This document shows, one piece after another, positions 37,678 through 47,847 of a stretch of 64,000 nucleotides of DNA. The DNA is from Parasedimentitalea psychrophila. Lineage in GTDB: Bacteria > Pseudomonadota > Alphaproteobacteria > Rhodobacterales > Rhodobacteraceae. The notes beneath the pieces were generated by a model. The model ran no database searches, had not been told where the DNA came from, and saw only the letters and a program-made list of their open reading frames with translations. Where the stretch lies: the NCBI RefSeq assembly GCF_030285785.1, contig NZ_CP127247.1:4775725-4839724 (forward strand). The letters are read 5' to 3'. The position numbers and the translations under genes are program-made. Positions within the stretch are counted from its first letter, which is position 1. Each line of letters opens with the position of its first letter.

Positions 37678-40600
37678 ATGGCACCTACCCCCCCGCTGCG
37701 CCACGTCATCGACGCCATGACCTATGCCGATCAGGCTGAGCTTCGCGATCAACTGGTGACCACGGCAGCTTTGTCGGGCGATGACCGCGCCCGCATCTGT
37801 GCCAATGCGGCAGCGCTGGTGCGTGACATCCGCGGCCATTCCTCACCGGGGTTGATGGAGGTGTTTCTGGCTGAATACGGGCTGTCCACCGACGAAGGTG
37901 TGGCGCTGATGTGCCTGGCCGAGGCGCTGCTGCGGGTACCCGATGCCGAAACCATCGATGCGCTGATCGAGGACAAGATCGCGCCCTCGAACTGGGGCAA
38001 ACACCTGGGCAAGTCCTCCTCCTCGCTGGTCAATGCCTCGACCTGGGCGCTGATGCTGACCGGCAAGGTTCTGGACGACGAGAGCGGCCCGGTTGGCGCC
38101 CTGCGCGGTGCCATCAAGCGGGTCGGCGAACCCCTGATCCGCACCGCCGTCAGCCGCGCGATGAAGGAAATGGGCCGTCAGTTTGTACTGGGCGAAAACA
38201 TCGAAAGCGCTATGAAACGCGCCGCCGGGATGGAATCCAAGGGCTACACTTATTCCTATGACATGCTGGGCGAGGCTGCCCGCACCGAAGGCGACGCGGC
38301 GCGCTATCACCTCAGCTATTCCCGCGCAATTTCGGCCATTGCCGCGGGCTGCCACAGTCATGACATCCGCCAGAACCCCGGCATCTCGGTGAAACTGTCG
38401 GCGCTGCACCCCCGTTATGAGCTGGCGCAAGAGGCCAGCGTGATGGATCTTCTGGTGCCCCGGCTGCGCGCACTGGCCTTGCTGGCCAAGGCGGCGGGCA
38501 TGGGGCTGAATGTCGATGCCGAAGAGGCCGACCGCCTGTCGCTGTCGCTTGAGGTGATCGACCTTGTGCTGGCCGATCCGGCGCTGGCAGGATGGGATGG
38601 CTTTGGCGTGGTGGTGCAGGCTTACGGCCCGCGCGCCGGGCTGACCATCGACACGCTGTACGATATCGCCAGCCGCCACGGTCGCAAGATCATGGTGCGA
38701 CTGGTCAAGGGCGCCTATTGGGATACCGAAATCAAACGGGCTCAGGAGATGGGGGTTGATGGCTTCCCTGTCTTCACCTCCAAGCCCCTAACGGATGTGT
38801 CCTATATCGCCAATGCGCGCAAACTGCTGGCGATGACCGATCACATCTATCCGCAGTTCGCCACCCATAACGCCCACACCGTCAGCGCCATCCTGCATAT
38901 GGCGCGGGACGGCCAGCCTTATGAATTCCAGCGCCTGCACGGCATGGGCGAAACCATGCACCAGATGGTGTTGGAACAGAACCACACCAAATGCCGGATC
39001 TACGCACCGGTTGGCGCCCATCAGGATCTGCTGGCCTATCTGGTGCGCCGACTGCTGGAAAACGGCGCTAACAGCTCATTTGTCAACCAGATCGTCGACG
39101 AGGATGTCGCCCCCGAGGTGGTCGCCGCCGATCCGTTTGAGATGATCGCCGACGTCAGCCGCAGCATCGCCATCGGGCCCGAGCTGTTCATCCCAGAACG
39201 CATCAACTCGCGGGGCTTTGATCTGACCCATGCGCCAACGCTGGACCTGATTGAGCAGGCGCGCACCCCCTGGGCAACCCACAGCTGGAGCGCCGTGCCG
39301 CTACTGGCTGCAGCCGCCGCGCCGCTGCCGCCGCAGGACGTGACCAACCCCAGCGACCTGACCCCGGTTGGCCAGGTGGCCAGTGCCAGCGAAAGCGACG
39401 TGGCCACGGCACTGACCGCCGCCACCCCCTGGGATGCCCCGGCCAGCACCCGCGCCGCAGTGCTGAACAAAGCGGCTGATCTTTACGAGGAGAAATTTGG
39501 CGAGCTGTTCGCCCTGCTCAGCCGTGAAGCTGGTAAAACCCTGCCCGACTGCGTCTCGGAACTGCGCGAGGCGGTTGATTTCTTGCGCTTCTACGCCTCC
39601 CGCATTCCCGCAGAGGCCAAACCAGCCGGTGTCTTCACCTGCATTTCCCCTTGGAACTTCCCGCTGGCGATCTTCTCGGGGCAGATCGCCGCAGCCCTGG
39701 CCACCGGCAATGCAGTGCTGGCCAAACCTGCCGAGCAAACGCCGCTGATTGCCTATTGCTGCGTTTCGCTGCTTCATCAGGCCGGCGTGCCACGGTCTGC
39801 GTTGCAATTACTGCCCGGTGGCGGCGCTGTCGGCGCGGCTTTGACCTCAGATGAGCGGGTGAATGGTGTGGCCTTTACCGGCTCTACTGCCACTGCGCTG
39901 AAAATCCGCGCCAGCATGGCCGATGCCCTGCGCCCCGGCACGCCTTTGATCGCGGAAACCGGCGGCTTGAATGCGATGATCGTCGACAGCACCGCGCTGC
40001 CAGAACAGGCCGTTCAATCCATCGTTGAGAGCGCCTTTCAGTCCGCCGGCCAACGCTGCTCGGCACTACGCTGCCTCTACCTGCAGGAAGACATCGCCGA
40101 TGGCGTGTTGACCATGCTAACCGGCGCCATGCAGGCCCAGAACACCGGCAACCCCTGGCTGCTCAGCACCGACAGTGGCCCGGTGATCGATAAAACCGCC
40201 CAGGATATCATAGCGTCACATATCGCAATCGCCCGCGCCGAGGGCCGTGTGCTGAAACAGCTGCAGGCCCCCGAGCAGGGCAGCTTTGTCGCTCCGACTC
40301 TGATCGAAATCCCCAGCATTGCCGCGCTGAAACAGGAAATCTTTGGCCCCGTCCTGCACGTGGTCCGGTACAAGGCTGCCGATCTGGACCGGGTCATCGC
40401 CGACATCAACGCCACCGGATACGGGCTGACCTTCGGGTTGCACAGCCGCATCGACGACCGCGTTCAATACATCACCGACCGCATTGAGGCAGGCAATATC
40501 TACGTCAACCGCAACCAGATCGGCGCCGTGGTCGGCAGCCAGCCGTTTGGCGGCGAGGGCCTCTCGGGCACCGGACCCAAGGCCGGTGGCCCCAACTATC

Positions 40601-41094
40601 TGGCCCGGTTCTGCGCCCCGGACCGCCAGCACAGCAGCGCCGCATGGCAGCGCGATCAGACCGAGCGCCCCAGCCCCTCGGGCAGCCCAGCCTCTGCCAC
40701 CACCCAGAGCCTCCCCGGACCCACAGGGGAAAGCAATCGATTGACACTTTCACCACGGCCACCGCTGCTTTGCCTTGGCCCCGGGCCTGAGACGGTTGCC
40801 GCCCAGATGCAAGAGGTCACTCACCAAGGCGGCACCGTGTTGCGGACCACCGGCAGGGTCGACCTGCAGCAACTGCAACAGATCCAGGATATCTCCGGGG
40901 TGCTCTGGTGGGGAGACGAAGCGATCGGGCGCACCATAGAACAGGCCCTGGCGCGGCGCAGCGGCCCGATCCTGCCTTTGATCCCTGGCCACCCCGACCG
41001 CGCCCACGTCCTCGGTGAGCGCCATATCTGCGTCGACACCACCGCCGCCGGCGGCAACGCGGCACTGCTGGGTGGCGAGGGCCAAACCCTATAA
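37678..41094 (+). CDS. putA: Bifunctional proline dehydrogenase / P5C dehydrogenase
   Basis: 1138 residues. Oxidises proline to glutamate in two steps with substrate channelling. The FAD-dependent PRODH barrel spans about 150-460 ([36 protein letters not shown]). The aldehyde dehydrogenase follows (about 540-1000), with catalytic Glu in [13 protein letters not shown] (about 757) and Cys in [10 protein letters not shown] (about 789). There is no N-terminal ribbon-helix-helix, so it cannot repress itself, in keeping with the neighbouring putR. The last 150 residues are the conserved C-terminal flap region. ATG follows GGAG. Confidence 0.96.
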   Translation: MAPTPPLRHVIDAMTYADQAELRDQLVTTAALSGDDRARICANAAALVRDIRGHSSPGLMEVFLAEYGLSTDEGVALMCLAEALLRVPDAETIDALIEDKIAPSNWGKHLGKSSSSLVNASTWALMLTGKVLDDESGPVGALRGAIKRVGEPLIRTAVSRAMKEMGRQFVLGENIESAMKRAAGMESKGYTYSYDMLGEAARTEGDAARYHLSYSRAISAIAAGCHSHDIRQNPGISVKLSALHPRYELAQEASVMDLLVPRLRALALLAKAAGMGLNVDAEEADRLSLSLEVIDLVLADPALAGWDGFGVVVQAYGPRAGLTIDTLYDIASRHGRKIMVRLVKGAYWDTEIKRAQEMGVDGFPVFTSKPLTDVSYIANARKLLAMTDHIYPQFATHNAHTVSAILHMARDGQPYEFQRLHGMGETMHQMVLEQNHTKCRIYAPVGAHQDLLAYLVRRLLENGANSSFVNQIVDEDVAPEVVAADPFEMIADVSRSIAIGPELFIPERINSRGFDLTHAPTLDLIEQARTPWATHSWSAVPLLAAAAAPLPPQDVTNPSDLTPVGQVASASESDVATALTAATPWDAPASTRAAVLNKAADLYEEKFGELFALLSREAGKTLPDCVSELREAVDFLRFYASRIPAEAKPAGVFTCISPWNFPLAIFSGQIAAALATGNAVLAKPAEQTPLIAYCCVSLLHQAGVPRSALQLLPGGGAVGAALTSDERVNGVAFTGSTATALKIRASMADALRPGTPLIAETGGLNAMIVDSTALPEQAVQSIVESAFQSAGQRCSALRCLYLQEDIADGVLTMLTGAMQAQNTGNPWLLSTDSGPVIDKTAQDIIASHIAIARAEGRVLKQLQAPEQGSFVAPTLIEIPSIAALKQEIFGPVLHVVRYKAADLDRVIADINATGYGLTFGLHSRIDDRVQYITDRIEAGNIYVNRNQIGAVVGSQPFGGEGLSGTGPKAGGPNYLARFCAPDRQHSSAAWQRDQTERPSPSGSPASATTQSLPGPTGESNRLTLSPRPPLLCLGPGPETVAAQMQEVTHQGGTVLRTTGRVDLQQLQQIQDISGVLWWGDEAIGRTIEQALARRSGPILPLIPGHPDRAHVLGERHICVDTTAAGGNAALLGGEGQTL

Positions 41095-41099
41095 GTGCT

Positions 41100-41129
41100 T
41101 GACGCTGGGCCGCTTTCAGCCCAGCGTCA
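41100..41129. promoter_or_regulatory. Perfect 11-bp hairpin between putA and the rhomboid start codon
   Basis: TGACGCTGGGC (41100-41110) pairs with GCCCAGCGTCA (41119-41129) over the 8-nt loop CGCTTTCA. It begins five bases after the putA stop and ends five bases before the rhomboid ATG, where a ribosome-binding site is expected and none is visible. It could act as a partial terminator or cover the translation start. Confidence 0.6.
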
Positions 41130-41134
41130 GCCCC

Positions 41135-41905
41135 ATGTTCCCAATCCGCGATCACAACCCCTCTGGCCGCAGGCCTTATGTCGTCTACACATTGATGGCG
41201 TTTAATATTCTGGCCTATGCCTTTTATGCCACCATGTTTGACACTGATATTGAGCTGGCACGGTTCTATAATGCCTACGCGCTGATCCCCGCCGAAATCG
41301 ACGCCGCGCAGCGGCTGTCGCCGCTGGTCAGCTCATTGTTCATTCACGGCGGCTTTATGCATCTGGCGGGCAACATGCTGTTTTTGTGGATCTTTGGCGA
41401 CAATATGGAGGATGAGATGGGCCATTTGCCCTTTCTCGCCTTCTACCTTGCCTGCGGTATTGGCGCCGGGTTGGTCCATATTGCCTCAGGCCCCGACTCG
41501 CATGTGCCCACCATCGGAGCCTCCGGCGCTATTGCCGGGGTCATGGGCGGCTACCTGCTGCTGTTTCCGCGCGCCCGCATCGACATCCTGCTGATCCTCG
41601 TGATCTATTTCCGGATTTTCACCATCCCCGCCTATCTGATGCTGGGCGTCTGGCTCGGCATGCAGTTCCTAGGCTCACTCAACGCCGACCCCAATACCGG
41701 AGGCGTGGCCTATTGGGCCCATACCGGAGGCTTTGCGGTCGGGCTGTTGCTGACTGTGCCTCTGTGGGTCAAACGCGGAGGCCGCGCATTCTGGCGCCAG
41801 ACCCGCGGTCAGCCGCCTCACCCCCAGGCCAAATACAGCGCCAGTCGCATCCCCCAACTGCCGCGCAAAAAACCAGGCCAGTCACCCTGGACCAAAGGCC
41901 GCTAG
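41135..41905 (+). CDS. Rhomboid-family intramembrane serine protease
   Basis: 256 residues, six or so membrane segments. Catalytic dyad: Ser130 in TIGASGAIAGVMGGY and His196 in VAYWAHTGGFAVG; the HGGFMHLAGNM motif (71-81) supplies the oxyanion-side residues. A charged C-terminal tail follows (about 216-256). ATG 41135 (MFPIRDHNPSGRRPY) is the family-like N-terminus; the frame is open 40 codons upstream inside putA. No Shine-Dalgarno is seen. Substrate unknown. Confidence 0.9.
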   Translation: MFPIRDHNPSGRRPYVVYTLMAFNILAYAFYATMFDTDIELARFYNAYALIPAEIDAAQRLSPLVSSLFIHGGFMHLAGNMLFLWIFGDNMEDEMGHLPFLAFYLACGIGAGLVHIASGPDSHVPTIGASGAIAGVMGGYLLLFPRARIDILLILVIYFRIFTIPAYLMLGVWLGMQFLGSLNADPNTGGVAYWAHTGGFAVGLLLTVPLWVKRGGRAFWRQTRGQPPHPQAKYSASRIPQLPRKKPGQSPWTKGR

Positions 41906-42051
41906 CGCAGCCCATACAAAAACCGGACTGTTTCGACTGCCGCGCTGCCCCGACACTGGATCCCGCAGCTTCATCTGGCCATAAATATCCCCGCCGGAGG
42001 CTCCTGAACCAGCCACGTGCCCTTCCCTTTACAAAAGCGCACATCCCAAAC

Positions 42052-42085
42052 AAAAAACGCGCGCCCGGACAGCTCCAGACGCGCG
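42052..42085 (-). terminator. Intrinsic terminator of suhB
   Basis: On the minus strand a 12-bp stem (CGCGCGTCTGGA with TCCGGGCGCGCG, two G-U pairs) and a GCTG loop run into TTTTTT. It begins 24 bases after the suhB stop. Confidence 0.9.
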
Positions 42086-42109
42086 ATCATTTTCAAAACT
42101 TCAGCGATA

Positions 42110-42895
42110 TCAGCGGCGAATAACCTTGGAAAACGTCTCAAAGATCGGCTCGTTGGCGCAGATCACTTCGCCGACGTCGACGATATTATCGTCAGCATCC
42201 AATCCCTGCACCAGACCACCGGCCTCCTGCACCAGAATAATCCCGGCGGCCAGATCCCAGGCGTTCAATCGACGCTCCCAAAATCCCTCATAGCGACCAG
42301 TGGCCACATAGGCCATGTCCAGCGCCGCTGAGCCCCAACGCCGCACACCGGCACAGGCGGGCAGCAGCCGCGCCAGATCCTGCAGGGTTGCAGGCAGATC
42401 AGAGCGCCCGGCAAAAGGCAGCCCGGTGGCAAAGATGCTCTCGATCATCCGGTGACGACCGGACACCCGGATCCGGGTTTCATTCATCCAGGCGCCAGAG
42501 CCCTTTTCGGCGAAATACATTTCATCCTTGGCGGCATCAAAGATAACCCCCGCAACAATCTTGCCCTTATGCTCCAGCGCAATCGAAATCGCCCAATGTG
42601 GCAGCCCGTGCAAAAAGTTGGTGGTGCCGTCCAGCGGATCGACGATCCAGCGCCGGGTCGGGTCCTGTCCTGGAATTTCAGCACTCTCTTCGGCCAGCCA
42701 GCCATAGGTTGGCCGCGCCCCCAGCAGTTCCTCTTTCAGGATTTTCTCAGCTGCAATATCCGCCTTGGTGACAAAATCCCCGGCGCCTTTCACCGAGACC
42801 TGCAAGTTTTCCACTTCGCGGAAATCCTTGACCAGCGATTTGCCTGCCTTACGGGCGGCCTTGATCATGATATTAAGATTCGCACTGCCGATCAT
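42110..42895 (-). CDS. suhB: Inositol-1-monophosphatase family protein
   Basis: 261 residues. Mg-dependent phosphatase fold with GDFVTKADIAAE, AEESAEIPG, the metal motif WIVDPLDGTTNFLHG (about 82-96) and C-terminal NAWDLAAGIILVQEAGG. SuhB-type enzymes hydrolyse inositol phosphate and also take part in rRNA transcription in some bacteria. It is divergent from the MDR oxidoreductase and followed by its own terminator. Confidence 0.92.
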   Translation of the reverse strand: MIGSANLNIMIKAARKAGKSLVKDFREVENLQVSVKGAGDFVTKADIAAEKILKEELLGARPTYGWLAEESAEIPGQDPTRRWIVDPLDGTTNFLHGLPHWAISIALEHKGKIVAGVIFDAAKDEMYFAEKGSGAWMNETRIRVSGRHRMIESIFATGLPFAGRSDLPATLQDLARLLPACAGVRRWGSAALDMAYVATGRYEGFWERRLNAWDLAAGIILVQEAGGLVQGLDADDNIVDVGEVICANEPIFETFSKVIRR

Positions 42896-43076
42896 ATCGG
42901 GGCTCCTATGTCGTCAGAGAGATGTTGGTCAAGCGCTGCCTATACGCCGCATGCCCCCAGTTGCCAAGAGCCAATACCTGCGCCATTTGCCGTTCGGCTA
43001 TAATAGCGGAGCACTTTCCAATGGCCTAACTGAACTGAGCAGTTTAGAAAGCAGCCAAACAGCAACGGAGACATCC

Positions 43077-44105
43077 ATGTCAGATCAAATGCAACGCATC
43101 ACGCTGGCCAGCCGCCCAACCGGTGCACCATCGGCTGAAAACTTCAGCCTTGAGACCTGCGCCGTGCCAACCCCGGGCCCGGATGAGGTCTTGGTCAAAC
43201 TCCACTATATGTCGCTGGACCCCTATATGCGTGGGCGGATGGACGATGCCAAGTCTTACGCCGCCCCGGTGCCCATTGGCGGCACCATGGAAGCCGGAGC
43301 CGTGGGCGAAGTGGTCGCCTCCAACAGCCCCGCATTCCAGCCCGGCGATTTTGTCTTTGGCATGTTTGGCTGGGTCAGCCACGGCCGCTTACCGGCCAAT
43401 CAGCTGCAAAAACTGGATCCAAACCACGGCCCCATAACTGCGGCGCTCGGCGTTCTTGGCATGCCGGGATTGACCGGTTGGCATGGCTTGAATGAATATG
43501 GCAAGCCAAAGGCCGGTGAGACTCTGGTGGTGGCCGCGGCCACTGGACCGGTTGGATCCATGGTTGGCCAATTGGCCAAACGGGCTGGCCTGCGCACCGT
43601 TGGCATCGCTGGCGGCGCCGAAAAATGCGCTCTGGCAGTTGACAGATTTGGTTTTGACGCCTGCCTGGATCACCGCGCCTATAAAGATGCCTCCGCGTTG
43701 CGCAAAGACTTAGGCGCAGCCTGCCCCAATGGCATCGACATCTATTTTGAGAACGTCGGCGGCAAGGTGCTCGAGGCAGTACTGCCGCTGATGAACTCCT
43801 ATGGCCGCATCCCGGTCTGCGGCATGATCAGCTATTACGGCGGTGCAAAAGGCGCCGATGCAGACCTGACGGCGCCGATGATATGGCGCAATGTTTTGGT
43901 GAAATTCCTCTCCGTGCAGGGCTTCATCATCATGAACCACTTTGACCGCTACCCGGCATTCCAAAAGGACGTCGGCCCTCTGGTCGCCAATGGCGAGATC
44001 CAGTTCCTCGAGGATATCGCCATTGGCCTGGAAAATGCCCCAGCCGCCTTTATGGCACTGCTAAAGGGCGGCAATATGGGCAAGCAGATCGTGAAACTGG
44101 TCTGA
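43077..44105 (+). CDS. NADP-dependent medium-chain oxidoreductase (CurA/leukotriene B4 dehydrogenase-like)
   Basis: 342 residues of the zinc-free MDR branch. Family pattern YMSLDPYMRGRM (about 43-54), cofactor motif AAATGPVGSMVGQLAKRAG (about 155), and FENVGGKVLEAVLPLMN. Members reduce double bonds of enones or prostaglandin-like compounds with NADPH. ATG 43077 follows CGGAGA; the frame is open far upstream over the divergent suhB without homology. Physiological substrate unknown. Confidence 0.88.
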   Translation: MSDQMQRITLASRPTGAPSAENFSLETCAVPTPGPDEVLVKLHYMSLDPYMRGRMDDAKSYAAPVPIGGTMEAGAVGEVVASNSPAFQPGDFVFGMFGWVSHGRLPANQLQKLDPNHGPITAALGVLGMPGLTGWHGLNEYGKPKAGETLVVAAATGPVGSMVGQLAKRAGLRTVGIAGGAEKCALAVDRFGFDACLDHRAYKDASALRKDLGAACPNGIDIYFENVGGKVLEAVLPLMNSYGRIPVCGMISYYGGAKGADADLTAPMIWRNVLVKFLSVQGFIIMNHFDRYPAFQKDVGPLVANGEIQFLEDIAIGLENAPAAFMALLKGGNMGKQIVKLV

Positions 44106-44126
44106 GCTGACATTGGGCGAGCAGAC

Positions 44127-44201
44127 GGTGCGTGCAAGCACACACCCTACACTCGCCCCTACCGTCCTGCTATCTGCGTAGGGTGCGTGCTAGCACGCAC
44201 C
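44127..44201. repeat. Two facing copies of a palindromic GTGCGTGC repeat
   Basis: Copy 1 (44127-44150): GGTGCGTGCAAGCAC then ACACCCTAC. Copy 2 (44178-44201): GTAGGGTGCGTGC then TAGCACGCACC. Each is nearly palindromic, and the two face each other so the whole 75 nt can fold into one large hairpin. A third copy lies at 53387-53410. It separates the MDR gene from metR and may end both converging transcripts. Confidence 0.75.
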
Positions 44202-44222
44202 GCTATTGCGGCCAAATATGTT

Positions 44223-45128
44223 TTACTGCAATTGCAGTTTATGGGCCTCGACCTTGGCCAGCCGGATCAGCTCTTGCATATAGGGTTTGTCCCGGTCCTC
44301 GCTGCGCACTGCCGCATATAGACTGCGAGTGATGCCCTTGCGGGTCAGCGGCCGAGTAACGTAATCAGACGAATATTTCACCTCGCGCACCACCCAGTCC
44401 GGCAACACCGAGACACCGCGATTAGAGGCCACCAGCAGCAGGATCACCGCCGTCAACTCGACCTGGCGAATGGCCTCCGGCTCAACCCCGGCAGGGATCA
44501 GCAATTGGCTGAACACGTCCAGTTTGGTTTTGTCCACCGGATAGGTGATCAGCGTCTGGTCAGAAAAATCTTCGGCGTCAATATAAGACTTGGCCGCCAG
44601 AGGATGCTGAGCGGCGGCGACAAACACCGGCGCGTAGTCGAACAGCTCGATGAAATCGACCCCGGAAATTTGCTCCGGGTCCGACGACACCACCATATCG
44701 ACCTCTTCCTTTTGCAAGGCCGTCAGCGCATCAAACGCCAGACCGGGGCGAATATCCACATCCACATCTGACCAGCTTCTGCGGAAGCTCTCGAGCACCG
44801 GAAACAGCCACTCGAAACAGGCGTGGCACTCAATAGCGATATGCATCCGGCCGGTGTGACCATCGCGCAGCGCTGAAAACTCGGCCTGCATAGCCGCGAT
44901 CTGAGGCAGCACCTGGTCGGCCAGCCGCAGCAGCCGCAGCCCGGCAGCGGATAGTTTCATCGGCTTGGAGCGGCGCAGAAACAACTCCACCCCAGCCTGT
45001 TCCTCCAGGCCTTTGATCTGATGGCTCAACGCGCTCTGGGTGATGTTCAATTGGTCGGCCGCACGCGCCAAACCGCCGGCCTCATGTATGGCCTTGACGG
45101 TTCGCAGGTGGCGAAATTCGATATGCAT
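44223..45128 (-). CDS. metR: LysR-family regulator of methionine genes
   Basis: 301 residues. N-terminal LysR helix-turn-helix (FRHLRTVKAIHEAGGLARAA, LNITQSALSHQIKGLEEQ) and a C-terminal effector domain. It is divergent from metF with an 86-nt intergenic region, the classic metR-type arrangement; MetR senses homocysteine in enterobacteria. The name rests on overall resemblance (IECHACFEWLFPVLE) plus the neighbour. A TGAATTTGTCTCA site lies between the two starts. Confidence 0.85.
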   Translation of the reverse strand: MHIEFRHLRTVKAIHEAGGLARAADQLNITQSALSHQIKGLEEQAGVELFLRRSKPMKLSAAGLRLLRLADQVLPQIAAMQAEFSALRDGHTGRMHIAIECHACFEWLFPVLESFRRSWSDVDVDIRPGLAFDALTALQKEEVDMVVSSDPEQISGVDFIELFDYAPVFVAAAQHPLAAKSYIDAEDFSDQTLITYPVDKTKLDVFSQLLIPAGVEPEAIRQVELTAVILLLVASNRGVSVLPDWVVREVKYSSDYVTRPLTRKGITRSLYAAVRSEDRDKPYMQELIRLAKVEAHKLQLQ

Positions 45129-45162
45129 CCCAGCGTTTCACTCATGTTGTTCTTGAGAATTA

Positions 45163-45175
45163 TGAATTTGTCTCA
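45163..45175. promoter_or_regulatory. Candidate MetR box
   Basis: TGAATTTGTCTCA matches the known MetR consensus TGAA-N5-TTCA with one mismatch, and lies 39 nt before metF. The overlapping 22 bases 45154-45175 also show arms TGAGA/TCTCA. Confidence 0.5.
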
Positions 45176-45214
45176 CAATGCGGCGCGTGCAACAAGGGTG
45201 GAATTGAACAGGAG

Positions 45215-46090
45215 ATGCCCCAGATGACGACGCCAGAGATTTCATTTGAATTTTTCCCACCGAAAAACCTCGAGGGGTCTTTTCGCCTGTGGGACACCAT
45301 GCAAGTGCTATCGCCTCTGGAGCCGCGCTTTGTCTCGGTGACCTATGGCGCTGGCGGCACCACCCGCGATTTGACCCGCGATGCGGTGGCCACGTTGCAT
45401 AAATCCTCGGGGCTGAACGTTGCCGCCCACCTGACCTGCGTCAATGCCACCCGCGCTGAAACACTGGACATTGCCGACCGGTTTGCCGCTGCGGGGGTGA
45501 AAGATATCGTTGCCCTGCGCGGCGATCCGCCCAAGGGCGCTGGCGGTTTCACCCCTCATCCCGACGGCTTCGCCAATTGCGTCGAATTGATCGAGGCACT
45601 GGCTGAAACCGGAAAGTTCAATATCCGCGTCGGCGCCTATCCCGACCGCCACCCCGAGGCAGCCAATTCGGATGCTGACGTCGACTGGCTGAAGCGCAAA
45701 ATTGACGCCGGCGCCAGCGAAGCGCTGACCCAGTTTTTCTTTGAAGCGGAGACCTTCTTTCGGTTTCGCGACAAATGCGCCAAGGCAGGCATTGACCATG
45801 TTCTGACCCCCGGCATTCTGCCAATCGAGAACTGGAAAGGCGCGCGTAATTTTGCCAAACGCTGCGGCACCGTGATCCCGGCCTGGGTCGACGAGGCCTT
45901 TGACAAGGCTATTCGCGATGACCGTGAGGAGCTATTGGCAACGGCGATTTGCACCGAACTGTGCTCAGACCTGCGCGACGGCGGCGTTGACAAGCTGCAT
46001 TTCTACACCATGAACCGACCCGAGTTGACCCGTGACGTCTGCCACGCACTGGGGGTTGTTCCCAAAGTGTCGCTGGAGAACGTGGCGTAA
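45215..46090 (+). CDS. metF: Methylenetetrahydrofolate reductase
   Basis: 291 residues, FAD TIM barrel that makes 5-methyl-THF for methionine synthesis. ISFEFFPPKN (residues 9-18) carries the catalytic Glu; SVTYGAGGTTRDLT, AHLTCVNATR, ALRGDPPKG and GAYPDRHPEA follow in standard order. Divergent from metR, so expression is likely MetR-dependent. ATG 45215 follows AGGAGA. Confidence 0.96.
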   Translation: MPQMTTPEISFEFFPPKNLEGSFRLWDTMQVLSPLEPRFVSVTYGAGGTTRDLTRDAVATLHKSSGLNVAAHLTCVNATRAETLDIADRFAAAGVKDIVALRGDPPKGAGGFTPHPDGFANCVELIEALAETGKFNIRVGAYPDRHPEAANSDADVDWLKRKIDAGASEALTQFFFEAETFFRFRDKCAKAGIDHVLTPGILPIENWKGARNFAKRCGTVIPAWVDEAFDKAIRDDREELLATAICTELCSDLRDGGVDKLHFYTMNRPELTRDVCHALGVVPKVSLENVA

Positions 46091-46142
46091 ATCTTGCCGA
46101 GGATTGATCGCCTTCCTAGGGTCCGCCCAAAAGGAACGCGAC

Positions 46143-46634
46143 ATGTATTTTGCAGAGTCTCCGGATGACTTACTGAAACCTAAGCAGATTACCGAAATGT
46201 CAGGGCTGGAGTTCATGACCCGCATGCGGGACGGGTCGCTCCCCGGACCGCCCATCGCCAAGACCCTGAACTATCAATTGCATAGCGTTGAAATGGGCCG
46301 GGTGGTCTTTCGCGGCACACCAGAGTTTTCCACCACCAACCCGCTGGGAACAGTGCATGGGGGCTGGTACGGTACCTTGCTGGACAGCGCTATGGCCTGT
46401 GCTGTCATGACCGGCGTCCCCAGGGGCTCAGTCTATACGACGCTGGAATATAAAATCAACATTCTGAGGTCCATTCCGCTGGGCATGATGGTTGATTGTT
46501 TCGGCGTCACTGAGCACGTCGGTCGTTCAACCGGGGTTGCGCGGGGGGAAATTCGTGGCGTGGAAGACGGCAAGCTATACGCAACCGGATCGACCACCTG
46601 TATTATCATGAACCTGTCTGGCGCAAAGCGCTGA
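46143..46634 (+). CDS. PaaI-family hotdog thioesterase
   Basis: 163 residues. The hotdog active-site stretch is NPLGTVHGGWYGTLLDSAMACAV without gaps (His/Gly turn and acidic residue), followed by EYKINILRSIP. Hydrolyses acyl-CoA or aryl-CoA esters. ATG 46143 chosen; the frame is open 37 codons upstream inside metF. It lies 52 nt after metF, so cotranscription is possible but the functional link is unclear. Confidence 0.85.
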   Translation: MYFAESPDDLLKPKQITEMSGLEFMTRMRDGSLPGPPIAKTLNYQLHSVEMGRVVFRGTPEFSTTNPLGTVHGGWYGTLLDSAMACAVMTGVPRGSVYTTLEYKINILRSIPLGMMVDCFGVTEHVGRSTGVARGEIRGVEDGKLYATGSTTCIIMNLSGAKR

Positions 46635-46663
46635 CGCCGGCGGCGGCTGGATGGGTTTGAAGA

Positions 46664-46687
46664 TGAGTATTTTTGGCAAAAAGAAAC
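46664..46687 (+). repeat. GAGTATTTTTGGCAAAAAGA interspersed repeat, copy 1
   Basis: TGAGTATTTTTGGCAAAAAG then AAAC, about 30 nt past the thioesterase stop. The same element recurs at 50019, 50190 (reverse), 59177 and 62780. The core TTTTTGGCAAAAA is an inverted repeat. Confidence 0.75.
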
Positions 46688-46773
46688 TGGGACAGGATCA
46701 ATTGGGGAACAGTGACGATTTGAGCCTGTGAGGTCACGTCGGCAAACGCCACAGCAGGGCCAGCAGACAGGGG

Positions 46774-47847
46774 TCAGCGGGCGACCTTGGACCTCAAGGC
46801 CCGCAAGCCGGTGGCTTTTGACACGGGGCTGTTTCCAACACTGCTGTGAAGTCGTTCACTGCGATCAAGACCAACGCGGCGGCGGCCACGCAGCAAAAAG
46901 ACCTTACCCCAACCGCGCCAAGTCCCCACAGAGGGGGCCGTAGGATCAACCGAAAATTGCAAGCGCCAGTTCCCCGGCAGCGGCAAGCCGCAGTTTTCGG
47001 CTTTTTCCAACATCCAAACCAAGGACAGATTGGCCAGCGGCCGCGCCGCTTCGTATCCGCCCAATTGGCCGCCAATATCGCCATGCGCGCCCCGAAACCA
47101 GACCTGTTCCACATGCCCGTGCCAGCCAGAGGGACAGTCCCAAAGCACCGGTTCAAACACCTGCCTGGTTTCATCCAGCGCCAGCGCCTGAAAGCCATTG
47201 CAAATATTATGCCCCAACTGGTGGCTGTGAAACGCATGCCGCGATTCTGCCCAGCGCCACAACAACGGCAACCGCAGGCCCAGCGCCTTGACCGTTTCCC
47301 ACACGCCGATCATTTCAATATCAGCCGACGGGTGGCAAAAGGCGCGGCTAAATTGCGATGAGACCTCGCTCCCCTCGCCCTGATAATGGCGATAGGCAGT
47401 GCGAATATTGCGGACAGTGGCATGTTCAGCCTTGAGCAGTCCAACCTGGTCAATCACTCCGGCCAGCGATCGCACCGCATAGGCCCCGCGCGAATACCCG
47501 ATCAGGTAGATCCGGTCGCCGGGGCGATACCGTGAGGCCAGATAGCCATAGGCACGGCGAATTTGCCTGTTGATGCCGCGCCCCGTCATCACATCCAGTG
47601 TTTTGCGCCAGTTGGACCATTGGATCCCGGCTTCGTAGAACACCGAAACCTTGCCACCCGTCTGGCGGCACAGTTGATAGGTTTTGCCTGCGTGGGTTTC
47701 CTGCCCCGGCTCGAGTGTTGACATGGTTCCGTCCAGGATAATCACATGAGCCCGCGGCCCGCGCATCTTGGTTTCGCCAGAATGCTCTGAGCGTAATGGC
47801 CGCCCGAGCCATCCGATGATCCGCTTGCTCAGCTGTGTTAAAAACAT
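46774..47847 (-). CDS. DUF2235 alpha/beta-hydrolase
   Basis: 357 residues. Begins VIILDGTMSTLEPGQ (about 35-49), has the nucleophile elbow LIGYSRGAYAVRSLAG with Ser119, and later GVWETVKALG and WFRGAHGDIGGQLGG (Asp/His region). DUF2235 includes type VI secretion phospholipase effectors (Tle1) and chromosomal lipases; no T6SS genes are adjacent, so a housekeeping lipase-like role is equally possible. ATG at residue 28 (MRGPRAHV) is an alternative start. Confidence 0.8.
   Translation of the reverse strand: MFLTQLSKRIIGWLGRPLRSEHSGETKMRGPRAHVIILDGTMSTLEPGQETHAGKTYQLCRQTGGKVSVFYEAGIQWSNWRKTLDVMTGRGINRQIRRAYGYLASRYRPGDRIYLIGYSRGAYAVRSLAGVIDQVGLLKAEHATVRNIRTAYRHYQGEGSEVSSQFSRAFCHPSADIEMIGVWETVKALGLRLPLLWRWAESRHAFHSHQLGHNICNGFQALALDETRQVFEPVLWDCPSGWHGHVEQVWFRGAHGDIGGQLGGYEAARPLANLSLVWMLEKAENCGLPLPGNWRLQFSVDPTAPSVGTWRGWGKVFLLRGRRRVGLDRSERLHSSVGNSPVSKATGLRALRSKVAR

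Noticed and set aside
46774..47847. DUF2235 protein as a type VI secretion effector
   Set aside because: No VgrG, PAAR, immunity or T6SS gene is adjacent, so effector status cannot be supported.
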